Positions 23,201 through 34,671 of a DNA stretch of 64,000 bases are shown one piece after another. This DNA comes from Canariomyces notabilis (Eukaryota; Ascomycota; Sordariomycetes; Sordariales; Chaetomiaceae), in the NCBI RefSeq assembly GCF_033297395.1, contig NW_027041842.1:124001-188000 (forward strand), in the 5' to 3' direction. Positions within the stretch are counted from its first letter, which is position 1, and each line of letters opens with the position of its first letter. The notes under the pieces are model-generated. The model ran no database searches. It was given only the letters and a program-made list of their open reading frames with translations, and had not been told where the DNA came from. Both the position numbers and the translations under genes were made by a program.

Positions 23201-24080
23201 CGATGAGGTCATCGACCACCGGGAACGAATCAGAACAGGTGCCGCTTAAAAGGCAGCCAACTGCCAAGGCACAAAACCATCAATTCCCAAACCGAATCCA
23301 GAAATCCAGCACCCCAACCGAGCCCCACCCAGCATCATTTTCCAAGCCAGACCAGTTTCCGGTTCCAGCCCAAATTCCCTTTTCGGTCGCCAGGCTTTGA
23401 CCCGGGCCCAATCTCATTTGATCTTCAGTAGCGACATGTCATACGTTGCAACTGGAAGCTTTCCTGCCCATTACTACTCCCTGGCAGTGATGTCGTCGTT
23501 CTCAGTGCTTGATTCCTTTGGCCTGGCCCTGCCAAGGTTAGGTACTTCCCACCCACTTTACATCTCTAACTTGGAACTGCCGTGGGCATGGTTTTGGAAT
23601 GCCCAGGATTTCCTTTGTGCTTACTTTATGGCCGCAAGGAATAAGTGTAGAATGATAACGTTAGGGGTCTCTTGGAACGGTGACGAATGAAGGTGAACCT
23701 CCGTCCTGTTCCACGCCCTCGCTTTTCTCTAGGTTTGTCTACTGCTCAACGATCATCGTGCTCCTTTTCATCTTGTGCCATCTGCTCAAGCTCTAGCAAG
23801 TGGCTAGCATAGAAGCTGTACAAAGTATTCCTTTCCAATTCGAGTCAAACTTCCTTTCTCCCTTTGGGCACCACCACTGGCATCGAGCCACACCCAGCCG
23901 TTAGCTCCGCCCGCGCTGACCTCATCGCTGGGTTGCAGCCACTCGCGCTGCCCACCCTCCCACCTGTCACAGGCCGTCAAGTGATTGATGAGTGGCACTC
24001 GCTACCACTGCTTGTGGCGGATCGTCGTCGGTGGCTTCATGTAGAGCTTAAGCGGTACGGTACCTCCCGCTATCGCCATC
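20293..24080. other. 3.8-kb gene-poor region
   Basis: No reading frame with family features is found on either strand. The longest frames are about 110 codons and lack protein-like composition. It contains pyrimidine tracts (22570-22640) and several TACCTA/TAGGTA motifs (22545-22560, 22740-22755). The last few hundred bases are probably the promoter and leader of the kelch gene. Confidence 0.5.
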
Positions 24081-27009
24081 ATGTCTTTCGTCCAGTACGA
24101 GTCGTCTTCCGACCCTGATATTCTCTCCTCGGGCCCTGTAAGACCCAAATTCCACCACAGACACACAAATGATCGAATCCGCGAAGGTTCTCGAGGACCG
24201 TCTTCATTCCCCATGGCGAGCAAGATCACCAAGAACCGAAAATCCATCTTCAAAGAGCTAGGACTGGACACAGACCTGCCCAGCCAGTCGTACCCGAACG
24301 AGCAGAGCCCGAGATCTGGCGAGCTCACATCACCCATCAGCACTTACACCCTTGAGCAGCCGCCCAATGTTGACCCAAGCGGCGGCCCGAGACCCGAGAC
24401 AGGAGAGCAGTCTCGGGAAACCCCCGAACCCGGTTCACCACCACCACCGCAACAACCAACAGCAGCCAAGAGATCATGGTACTCTCGGCTTACACCGGGT
24501 CGCCGCCTAAGAGTTAAGACTGAGTCAAGTGTGCCGCCTCCTCGTCCATTCTTGCTCACGAGGTTTTCCGCGATTGCGCTGCTCATTGCTGTTGTGCTTC
24601 CCTGCTTTAGTTATTACAAGGGTCATCAGGAGGTTCCGCTCAGCGCGGCGGGGGCTAGGCCCGTCATCCGCAACAGATCCGGGGTAACCGGCCCTGTTCT
24701 TGAGACGAGAGCCGAGAGCCGGACAGATGTCTGCAAGAGATGGGCTCAACAAAGTGAGTAGGGGAAACCCCTAACCGTGCAGGGGGGAAGAACCGCGATT
24801 GCTAACCCCAGTTGCGATCGGAAGCCGCACAACTCAATGGGACGCTGTACATCTACGGCGGCCAGGCAAAGACAAAGCAGGATCAGACGACCGATACGTG
24901 GAGTAAGTTCCCTTCCTCCCACTCCTAAACCCATGCCTCAGCCCTAATCCATTCCACAGACAACGACTTCCTAGTCCTGGACCTGACCAAATCCTGGTCT
25001 ACCACCTCCCCCGCACTACGCGGGTTGCCCCAACCCTCCGGCCCTCCGGCCGTCTCTCTCGGCTACCTCTGGAACGATTACAACAATCTCTATCTCTACG
25101 GCGGCCAGTTCGCTGACAATCCCTATGTCGAACCCGCTCCGTTTTCCACATGGAGATACAACATCCAGAGCAAGACATGGACCGAATACCCCTCTCCAAA
25201 AACGTCAGGCGGCAAGAACTCAGATCCTGGCGACCAGCCGGTGCAACGGGCTGCAGAAGGCGCCGGCTTGTCCGTGCCCGAACTGGGCCTGAGCTGGTAC
25301 TTTGGCGGGCATCTCGACCAGTCCACCACGCCCGGATGGTCCATCCACATTCCCAGGGTTTACCTGAAGAGCCTGCTTGAGTTTACCCACCCGGGGTACA
25401 CCAACGACGGCGTGTATGCCTTGGCGGGTGGGACTGGGGCAGGCGAGGGAGGCGCCTACAGGAACATCACGCAAGGTGGCTTGCAAGTGGCCGATGCGTT
25501 TCCCGAACGGGCAGACGGTGTGTTGGTGTTTGTGCCCGGATGGGGCGAGAGGGGGGTTCTGATCGGCCTCGCCGGCGGTGCTGTGGACACCTTTACCGAC
25601 GACCTCGGTACCCTCGACGTATATGACATTGCAACATCGGAATGGTACCATCAAAAGACCACGGGCGATACCCCGTCGGTCAGAGTCAATCCCTGTGCAG
25701 TTGTTGCCTCGGCGCCCGACGCCTCCAGTTTCCAGATCTACCTGTATGGAGGCCAGAATTTGCAGCCCTACGTAAGCTCCTTGCTCCTGCTGGCATGTCC
25801 AAGTCCGTTGCCTCTTAACACCTTTTACCCAAACAGAAAAACCAAACTCAGTACTCAGACATGTACATCCTCTCAATCCCCTCCTTCACCTGGATCAAGG
25901 CGCCTCAGTCGGGAGACATCCCGCCTGCACGTGCAGGACACACTTGCAACCTCCGCGACGGCCAGATCATAGTCTTCGGCGGCTACACCGACCCAGATTA
26001 CCCAGCATGCGAACCCCCCACGTCCGGGGGTATCTTCATCTTCAACGCCTCCTCGCTCGAGTGGCAATCTCAGTTCACCGCGCTCGAGCACCCGGCGGAC
26101 CACCAGCCAGACAACTCCGTGCTGGCCAACTCCTTTGGCTACACCGTGCCAGACGCCGTAGCCGAGGTAATCGGAGGCGACTCGGGGGGCGGCGCAACGG
26201 CAACAACGCCCGCTGCCGGCCCCGCTACCGGCGGGCCCTTTGCGACCGGCAAACCCCCCGTTTTCACCGTCACGGCTTCGGAGGGGGGTACCGCCACCAT
26301 CACGCAGTGGGCCGGGCCTGGCGCGACTGGCTCGCCCTCAGACCCCCAAGAAGGAGGCGGAGACCGCGGCGCCATCATCGCCGCTGCTATCGTTGCCGGC
26401 CTTGCCGGGGCCGCCGCCGCCTACCTCGGCTACTGCGCCTGGCTGTACCGGCGCCAGGTGAGGGCCTACAAGCGGCACTTGGCCGTGGCCAATCGGTATA
26501 GCTATACCGGTGGTGGCACCGTCCCAGCGGCGACGAAGGGTGGTTTCTTTGGCGGATTGTTCCCCTGGGGTAACAGCAAGAAAGCAACTCTCGGTGCGGG
26601 CGGTGGTGCCGCCGGCGCTGGCTTGGAAAAGGGCAGAAGTCACGAATCGCGGCCGCGGCCCGTCTCGGCCAGTTCCGCGGGGTCCTTTGGCGGCGCCGGG
26701 CTTGCGTGGCCGCCGACCGAGCCGCGGTTCCTGTTTGACGAGGAAGGGCGGCGGAGCGGCGGCGGCGGGAGCGGCGGCAGCTGGAGCGGGAACGTCAGTA
26801 GCCACAAGAGCTCGTTGACGCCTGGAGCGAGCGCTGCCGCCGGTGCCGCCGGTAATAGGCCGCCGCGCCGCAGTGTCAGCATCGGTGGCGGGAGCACCTC
26901 GTCGACGGAGCAACTGCTTGAGGGGCGGGAACCAAACTTTTTCAGTGTTGTCATGGGTCCGAGAAGGGCGTTGAGGGTCGTCAATGGCTTGGAAGGGGAG
27001 GGCGAGTAA
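24081..27009 (+). CDS. Membrane-anchored kelch-repeat protein
   Basis: Four exons (24081-24753, 24813-24902, 24960-25771, 25837-27009) give 915 residues. A basic and Pro-rich N-terminal tail of about 160 residues precedes a hydrophobic helix (LLTRFSAIALLIAVVLPCFSYY). Kelch-type blades follow, each with a YIYGGQ, LYLYGGQ, IYLYGGQ or IIVFGGYTD motif, and make a beta-propeller (about residues 225-610). A Gly/Thr/Ala-rich stalk leads to a second helix (AIIAAAIVAGLAGAAAAYLGY), a basic stop-transfer segment (WLYRRQVRAYKRH) and a Gly/Ser-rich tail. The propeller should therefore lie in the lumen or outside the cell with both tails in the cytosol. Fungal kelch membrane proteins of this layout are common, but no specific role is assigned. 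Confidence 0.87.
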
Positions 27010-27404
27010 TATGTATTGTACAATACCGAATCAATTGGGAGGTGGCGTGCTTCAGCTCGAGAAGGGGCAGCCTGTCTTTTCCTCGTGTATTAATGATGAG
27101 ATGTAAATGTACTTGTACACAAACAGGTAAGAATGCGGTGTGTAGAGAGCGTGTGCGTGACCATCATTCTTGTGCTTCCTCTCTGATGCAGGGAGATGAC
27201 ACTGATGTGTATCCGCCATGCCCAAGATGGGACTTCAGTTCTCTCTTGTGCCGTGCCCCCTTGAGAGCGCAGCTTGTTCCCGCCGGGGTCGCTTGCAGCG
27301 CCAGATGGAAGCTGTAACAAGTCTATGACCCTCGTTCGTAACCCAAAAGGTGGCGTCATTCCCGAGATCCAACGAACTTTCAGGATGGTTGCTTGCTCTT
27401 GCAC
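27010..27404. other. Convergent intergenic region
   Basis: 395 bp between the kelch gene and the unknown gene on the minus strand. It may include a hidden last exon of the latter (27308-27148 on the minus strand), described under findings. Confidence 0.4.
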
Positions 27405-28727
27405 TTACGACTCGATTGACGCGCCCGGCCATTTTGGCGACCATATAGACGACCATGTAGAACCAGCTCCTGAGTCATGTTTTATGTAGGTATCAATCAC
27501 CGGCCGGCCATCAGGATAGCGGAGGCGTGTCTTGAGCGTCTCTACGATATTGTTTGCTTCTTCAACCCGCCCAGCGTGCGAGAGACAAACAAGTGTGTCC
27601 ACGCTGAGCCGTAGGAGTCGCCGGACTGGATTCGGAAGCTCTTCACCAAACGGATTAAGTGGCATGAACTGCTTGACCCCGTCCCAGGTGCGCTTAGCGG
27701 CGAGATGTTGCACAGCAAGATCGGGCGATGGCTTCGTCGGGTGGTAGAGTGAGAGATGAGCTCTTATCCTGTCTGCCTTTACTGTCTTGTCTTCGCGGTT
27801 CGCCCAGACAAACTTCTCGAATAGGTCGACTGGCGGCTTTTCTTGCCATACATTGGTCGCTGATGTGGTTTCGGTAGCGACGCGTACCCAGGCGGGCATT
27901 AGACCGCTTGTCGACGAAGAGTTTTCTTTGTACAAGCTTTCCCCCTTCAGGACGGCAGCATAACCCTTGGCTAATTGTACGTCGGAGCCGCTGCTCATTT
28001 TGGCTATGACAAGCAACTTGAGCAACTCAGCCGAGTGGAGCGGGTAACCAGAGTCTTGAGGCCCTCGATCGCATTCGGCCTTGATAAGGCGATCTATCCA
28101 GACCCAAATGAGGTCTTCCAGATCCTCACAAACCATGAATCTTGTCAACTTTTCGGTAAACCCCTTGTACCTGAGGAAGTCAAGACTGCGTTCCAGACCC
28201 GAGGCCCACAGCCATCGCACAACGAGAAGGCCCACGCCTGTATCTTTCATGCCATAATGCTCTGTGGGTTTCAGTGTCGTCGATGTTGTTGAATCTTTGA
28301 GAATGAGTAAAATATTCTTGAGAAAGCCATAAGCTCGTGGTATGTTCATAAGCCCCCTCATGACCGCCTCTTCGAAAACAGCCTTGTGGGCATCGCACAA
28401 TCTTCTAGGATCCGAGCCTTGTTCGACCGTGGTTGACCGAGTAAAGAGCGGATTGTTAAGGACAGCATGCACATGCCGATCGACGGGCCGGCTTGGTACA
28501 TGATTTGCTGGGGCCGAGGCTTCTGGCGACGAAGACGTATTGGGCAGTTGGTTCACGACTCGGGGAGCCTTCGGAAGAAATCCGTGTTCCTTGTCCAGCT
28601 GTTTACGAAAAGAGGTGTTGATGAGGTTGAGAAGGCGATCCGACTGACGTTCAGTCAATGGAAGAGGGTGATGGATTGTCGGGAGCACGCTTTTGAATAA
28701 CGAGGCTTTTGCCTTGGTGTTCAGCAT
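27405..28727 (-). CDS. Unknown fungal protein, about 440 aa
   Basis: A single open frame of 440 residues from ATG at 28727. The N-terminus (MLNTKAKASLFKSVLPTI) is basic and amphipathic, which could be a mitochondrial presequence. LTERQSDRLLNLINTSFRKQL and long mixed helical segments follow (GLLVVRWLWASGLERSLDF, LEDLIWVWIDRLIKAE). No catalytic motif or known domain is recognised. The stop codon overlaps a GTAAGT donor, so translation may continue into another exon downstream (see findings). It is divergent from def1, 1.5 kb away. The function is unknown; a soluble, helical, possibly mitochondrial protein is an inference. Confidence 0.7.
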   Translation of the reverse strand: MLNTKAKASLFKSVLPTIHHPLPLTERQSDRLLNLINTSFRKQLDKEHGFLPKAPRVVNQLPNTSSSPEASAPANHVPSRPVDRHVHAVLNNPLFTRSTTVEQGSDPRRLCDAHKAVFEEAVMRGLMNIPRAYGFLKNILLILKDSTTSTTLKPTEHYGMKDTGVGLLVVRWLWASGLERSLDFLRYKGFTEKLTRFMVCEDLEDLIWVWIDRLIKAECDRGPQDSGYPLHSAELLKLLVIAKMSSGSDVQLAKGYAAVLKGESLYKENSSSTSGLMPAWVRVATETTSATNVWQEKPPVDLFEKFVWANREDKTVKADRIRAHLSLYHPTKPSPDLAVQHLAAKRTWDGVKQFMPLNPFGEELPNPVRRLLRLSVDTLVCLSHAGRVEEANNIVETLKTRLRYPDGRPVIDTYIKHDSGAGSTWSSIWSPKWPGASIES

Positions 28728-30206
28728 TGTTATTGCTCTTTGAATGACGAGGAATTGTCAGTTCGAATTGAACCCATCAGCCAGGTTCGTGGCATCAATG
28801 CAAGCAGAGCCTAAGAGACGTTGTCGAGGTAAACGGACTGGTTGAGGTTGCAAATGTGGGGAGAAGCGGTTGCAAGGGATGTTTACAGTTGCAAAAGTGG
28901 GGTGCAGTGAGCTGATGTGGACCCCATTGAGTCTGATCGGCCCACCGCACAGTTGCAAATCACATGAGGAGCTCTATGTTAAGCCGTTAATGAACTGCCC
29001 ACATTAACGTTAACATTTAACGTTAACACCGTGGGCTCAACCTTCCACTACCGGTATCGCGAGGGTTATTTGTACAATACAATACCTTGTGTGTTGTCCA
29101 ATATTGAATCCTCTTTCACCTCCCTTTCTCTTTTACATTCCCTGTGTTTTCTGCTACGAATGTTAGGGCATACTATAAGCTGAGAGCGAGAGGGTCATGG
29201 GAAACGGCGCCGTTTGTTTCTAGTACTTATGCTGGAGTATGGAAACAGTGGGGCGTTTCTCCCAATTGGCATTCAAGGAGGAACCGCAGGCCAACCATCT
29301 AACGGTAAGCTTTACTTTGCTCACGTCGTACGAAATTCGCCTTCGCCTTTGTTGTGGACGCATTGGGCTGCGAATAGCAGTCTTTTCCCAAGGGCTTCTC
29401 ATGAGGCGAAAGCCGCGACCTCATGACCTAGTTGGGGTTGTCGTCGACTTGTGGCGAGGTTTGGCCAAGCACCAATCCAGTTGGACGTCTGGAGTCCCAT
29501 GTGGCTGGGCATCTGTGCTTTGTACCTTTGTAGTTCCGCCTGCCACGCGACCGATCCCAGCTTTCATGTTGAATTGATTCATGAATCAGGTGAGTTTGAG
29601 CGGCTTGCGTCCAATCTCGTATGCTGCAGGGCGCCAGGGAGATAATTGGTGTCCATAGGTACTCGCCCAACATGTGAGCCGGCCGCCGTCACATTAATCA
29701 GGGCTGTATGGAGTACTTTGTACTTTGTAATAAATCTGTGAAAAATGAATGGGACTTCATATTACAGCTGGGCATTCTCGACCGTATCCAGGCTGTGCAG
29801 AAGTCGAGGCTGGAACGCCCTGTTACAGCTGCGAGAGCTGCTGCTGTGGGGGCTGTTAGTGTTACACTGGAAACTCTGACTTTTTGCGGGCGCAACTGCT
29901 GCCAATGCGCATTTTGGGCGGGCCAATTGTGAATTGGACCAAAACTGAGGGCAGCCTTCTTCGCCCTTTCTTCCAACACTCCAACAGTGCTCTCCGCCTT
30001 CTGCCAATTCCAACCACCCACTTGGCTCGATCCATCCCACGGATCGCACCACGACTCGCACTGCGAGGAAATCCCATCGATTTTTCGCGAGTCGGCAACT
30101 TTTTTTCCCTTTTCCTTCTTCCACCTCCACTGTTCGCTGGTTGCCACGACACGCGACGCCGCTCTAAATTTCTTTTGATCCCCACATACCATTCACATCT
30201 CGGCAA
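28728..30206. other. Divergent intergenic region upstream of def1
   Basis: 1.5 kb between the unknown gene (minus) and def1 (plus). It contains a 40-nt palindromic element at 28997-29036 and, near 29941-30180, a pyrimidine-rich leader for def1. A 159-codon minus-strand frame covers the def1 leader and first exon and is a shadow. Confidence 0.5.
28997..29036. repeat. Palindromic TTAACGTTAA element
   Basis: GCCCAC at 28997-29002 pairs with GTGGGC at 29031-29036. Between them the palindrome TTAACGTTAA occurs twice. The element could extrude as a hairpin or bind a dimeric factor in the divergent promoter. There is no evidence beyond the sequence symmetry. Confidence 0.6.
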
Positions 30207-33200
30207 ATGGCTGAGGTACAGTCCAGACCAGCTGCTTCTCGCGGCAGAGGCTCTGGTCGTGGCGGTCGCGGCGGATTTGGCGCTCGGGGAGCGGGTCGCA
30301 CCGCTACACGGACCCCTGCCGCCAATGGCGACAGCAAGCATGAAGATTCATCTCTGCCGACCCTGGATGACGAGGGCGAGATTGGCCAACTGAACAAGAA
30401 GTATGGCAGCAAGGTCGAGATCATTAAAAAAATATTCGAGGACTGGTCCGACGTCGACATTCTGTTCGCTCTGCGCGAGACCGATGGCGATGAGAACTTG
30501 GCCGTTTCCCGCATCGCTGAAGGTAAGCTGACTGTCTTTCAACTTAACTCTCATTGATATTTTCCATCTCCACATCGCATTGGTTTCGTTGCGTCAAAAT
30601 ACAGAAGAGCGCGTTGGACTAGCCACTCTTCCCCGAAACCAAACCATTGTAACTGACTGGCACGTGTGTCTCTGGGATAGGGACCATCTCACAGTGGGGT
30701 GAGGTTTCGAAGCCGAAGAAAGAGCGCACGCGCCCCAAGGCCAAGAACGAGACATCCGCAACTACCACTGCCGACTCCGGCCCTGCGGGCCCGCGAAATG
30801 CCCGCGGCGGCCGCGGTGTTGACGGCGGACGAGGCCGCGGCAGAGCGACTGAGCGGGGTGGTCGCGGTGGTACACGCGGCAAGTCAACTCCTGCCGCCAC
30901 CAATGGTACTAGAAACAAGGAATCCCAACCGCTTTCGGTTCCTACCGATGAAGCTTCGGAATGGAACACCAAGCCAGCTGAAGAATCGGCCGGATGGGGC
31001 GAATCGACCATTACAGAGACCCCGACTGTCCCAACTCCCGTCCCTAGCAGCACAACTACCGCTCCCAAACCCACCACATGGGCCAGTATGCTAAGGCAGT
31101 CGACTGCACCGAAATCTGCGCCGAAACCGAAGGAGGCGCCCGCCCAGGCCTCCGAGTCAATCATGGAACCGCTGCCCCCGGCTGAGTCGACCGAGCCCGA
31201 GCCTGAGCCCGAACTCGAGATTCCTGCCCCGGCCGAGCAGTCCGCTCCCGAACCCGTCGAGGAACCAGCACCCGCTGCTTCGACTGAGCCTATTGTTCCG
31301 GCCGTTCCAGCTATTCCGGTTGTTCCCTCGGTTGCGGTTCCCTCGGTCGCGCTCCTGCCACCCAAGGATCAGCTCACTGAGACAAATCTCGACAAGATTG
31401 CAGATGATTCTCATCCTCCCGAAACCGAAACCGCTGCTAGCGAGGCCGCTGATTCCTGGGACCCGCGCGCCGCCCAAGCCAGCGCGACTGCAACCCCCGT
31501 ATCCGCCTCCCATCAGCAGCATCAGGCTGGCCAGACCCCCGTCAGCGGCTTTGCCACTACTGCGACCAAGGCGACGACTCGCCAGCCAGCCTTTCCTCGG
31601 CGTACGCTCGACCAGCTCGAGGCTGTCCGAATGCCCGGGAACCGTGATCAAGTTGACCGCGCCGCTGTTCAATTTGGCGCTTTCAGCCTGAATGGCCCCA
31701 TCGACGACGATGTTGATGGAGATCGGGAAGAACCCGAGACTCGCCCTCAGCCCCCCGAAGACTCCCCCGTCACTCACCCTCGCACCTCGCTCCCGCCGAC
31801 TCAACCCACACCTGTCCCCGAGGCCTTCTCCGCCCAGACTCAGAAGCCAGCCGCTTCTCAGATCCCCACAGGACCTGCCGGTATGGACTTTCGCCCCGTT
31901 GTTATCTCTTTGGGTTCACTCAGCTAACCCGTCTTCAGCTTCCACTTCTGCACCGGCTCAGGCGAGCCTTCCCGCCGCCACGCAGGGTATGTTCTATCAA
32001 TCGCTTCAAGCCACACCATCTGTAGCCCAGCTGCTAATCAGGATCCCCTCAGCAGCCGCGCAGCCGCCTGTCGCATCGAACAATCAGCAGTTTGGCCGCT
32101 TCGGCCAACCTGCCTCCCAGGAGACATCGGCATTCCCTCCAGTGAAACCGTTCGAGTCATTCGGCCAACAGCAGCCTAGTGCTTCGGCCGCACAGAGCCA
32201 GTTTGAAGGTGGTTTCCAGAGCCAGGCTCAGGCGACACAGCAGCAGTCGCAGCAACAGCCCGGCGGCCCCTTCAGCTCCGCTCCCAGTGATTTCTCGTCC
32301 TACTATACGGCGGACCCCCAAAATCGTTACAGCTACTACAACCAGAACTTCGGTCAGCAACAGGGTGGACAGGCCCAACAAGACGCCTTGCCCTCGCAAC
32401 CCCAGCGATCATTCGCTGGATTCAACCCGTCTCAAAATGACAACCTAAGCCAGTACCCCCAGAGCGGTACTCAGCACGGCCAGTCGCGATTCAGCTCCGG
32501 TTCGGGTGCCGACGCGCCGGTCAGCGGAACGCCCGGCCCTGGTCAATCGGCCAGTCAGGTTCAGACAGGTCCCAGTGGTCAGACCCAGGGCCAGCAGCAA
32601 CCGCACGATTACCCGTACAACCACCCCTACTACGGAAACCCTTATTACTCTGCATACATGTACAACCAGGGTGGCTACAACCAAGGCGGATATGGTGGCC
32701 CCTACGGCAAGGCCGGGCTCGGCTACCAGCCGAACCAGTATGGCCTGTCACCCCAAGGTCCGCATGGATACTCCTCTCCCGGAGCGTTCGGCCAGTCGAC
32801 GTTGCATCGGGATAGCGGCGGTCTAGGCGACTATGGCCGCGCCGGATCTGCCCAGTCGGCTCAACAGGGCCTTGGCAGCGGATTTGGTGGTGTGCACGAC
32901 ACATTTGGTCGTGGTGGCACCACGTACCAGTCGCCGGCTGCGCAATCGTTCAATGCACCCGGTGCCCAGCCCGGCGGTGGACCGGCCGGCGCCGACGATT
33001 TGAAGCCATTTGGCGATGCCAAAGCCGCTGGCGGGCCAAGCCCTTCGCTTGCCGCCGCCGCTCGTCCCGGCTCAGCGGCGAATAACGGCCCGTCGCAGAC
33101 GGGACTGCCTCCGCCGCAGTCTAGCCAGCAGAGCGGTCTCGGCGCCATGGGTGGATACGGTTACCCGGGCCATATCCAGGGTGCCCACAGCCTCCACGGC

Positions 33201-33344
33201 GGCCAGTCTGGCGCCGGCGGCTACGGCATGAGTGCCAGCGGTGGACAGAGCCATCAAAGCAGCTATGGTGGCTACGGCGGCCAGGCTTTTGCCGGCAGCT
33301 ACTACGGGAATCCGCCTCGTGGATGGGGCAACAACTATCACTAA
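30207..33344 (+). CDS. def1: Def1: RNA polymerase II degradation factor, CUE
   Basis: Four exons (30207-30522, 30681-31880, 31939-31986, 32053-33344) give about 951 residues. The start is RGG-rich, then a CUE domain (about residues 60-105) with VEIIKKIFEDWSDVDILFALRE and DENLAVSRIAEG, continued after the first intron by TISQWGEVSKPKKE. The middle is Pro/Glu/Ala-rich, and the C-terminal 430 residues are a Gln/Gly/Tyr-rich low-complexity domain with many YGG, QGGY and SQ motifs. This architecture is that of Def1, which recruits the ubiquitin machinery to stalled RNA polymerase II and whose Gln-rich end keeps it cytoplasmic until processed. The third intron ends in tandem CAG acceptors three bases apart, so one Ala is optional. 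The Gln/Gly-rich end could also phase-separate. Confidence 0.82.
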
Positions 33345-33820
33345 AAAGGATGGTTGTTTTTCTGTTATGAATAGGGAAGGAAAGGCGTGGGGGATTGCGA
33401 ATACATCTAGGAAGACAGACGCCGGCAGATAGGTGGTGGAAAAGTAAGGGGAGGATTACAAAGAAGGAAGCGGGACCAAAATGAGACCCCAAGAGGAGTA
33501 CCTACCTCTGCTGATTAATCTGCGGTTTGGCTCGGTCCAGTCCAGGCAGTTTCCCAATCAATCGCCTTTTGCGAAACCATTAAGAAGAGTGTTTCATAGG
33601 CATAGGCGAGAAAGAAGAGAAAGCAAAACGAAATTCGATGAGCTTGCTTGCTGTTGAGCTCTTACTCCTCTATCGTCTCTCGTCTCTCCCCTCGTTTGGT
33701 GTCTCTTGATGAGCTATCTCATCTCTTCATTCTCAATCATTGACACCTTGTGCAGGTTTTTCCAGAGATCAGTACGGTGGCCGTGTCGAATGTTGGGGGA
33801 TCTGTATGTCTCTCTCGCTT

Positions 33821-33864
33821 GTGTATGTATGTGTATGTGTATGTATGTGCATATGTATGTATGT
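33821..33864. repeat. ATGT/GTAT microsatellite
   Basis: About 44 bases of mixed GTAT and GT units. It is imperfect and lies in the 3' flank of def1. Confidence 0.85.
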
Positions 33865-33895
33865 GGGAGTGTGTAAAGTGTGTGTTACATCTCCA

Positions 33896-33917
33896 GTCTC
33901 TCTCTCTCTCTCTCCCT
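33896..33917. repeat. CT dinucleotide repeat
   Basis: Roughly ten CT units in a row, 30 bp downstream of the ATGT repeat. Confidence 0.85.
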
Positions 33918-34671
33918 CTTCCTCTTCGGATGAATGATCACTTGTCATGTTGGTTGGTTGGGACAATTCCTGTTTAAGGGGGATGTTCTTCCAAAGAGAA
34001 TGCAAACAGGACTGGCGTGGTTAGGTTGGTTTGGGCTTCAAGCGATGGCGGTGGTGAATGGTGATCTCTTTGGCTGCGTGTCCCAGTCTGGTCGAAGCGT
34101 AAAACATGCACACAGTCAATCCTGGGGATGAGGGGGAAGGCACTGGAAAGGGGGTGTTGCTTTGCTTGGTTGGGCCTTGGTGTTGTTGTGTTGTGTGGGT
34201 TTGTCATTTTGTTCTTCGCGTTGCGGTTTAACCGGCTGTCAGGCATTCCATTCAATCAGTACCTAGGTACCTACCTTACACACGGCAGATACATGCACAA
34301 TCCAGGAGAGGTGTCTAGCTAGGGTTTAGGGATAAATCAGGGGCAGATTGGGTTCATGTTGCTTGGTAAATTCACCGGTGTCGATGGTTTTCTTTTCCTT
34401 CTCTGGCAGACAGACAATCGCTTCGTTCAAGTAGAGTAGCATAGGAAAGGGGAGTCACAAAATGCCAACTCACAACTCACGAGAGATTCAGAGAGGTATC
34501 CTGAGACACTCATACCACGCAATTGATTGCTCTAGTCCAAATACCGGTGATACTAACTAACAGCTGGGAAGAAGACATCCCGGGCTGCCTTCAAAGGCTA
34601 GACCTCGTGGCTCCATCTGCCCATGCCAAACCACACACCCCCTATTTCCCCAGTCCACCAATCCCCTCAAA

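Larger units (their letters stand above)
33345..34671. other. Convergent intergenic region with microsatellites
   Basis: 1.3 kb between the 3' ends of def1 and the isomerase gene. It contains the two simple repeats listed below and no supportable gene. Confidence 0.55.

Noticed and set aside
30619..31804. Minus-strand frames of 215-248 codons over def1
   Set aside because: Gly/Ser/Val-rich shadows of the Pro/Ala/Glu-rich def1 coding strand.
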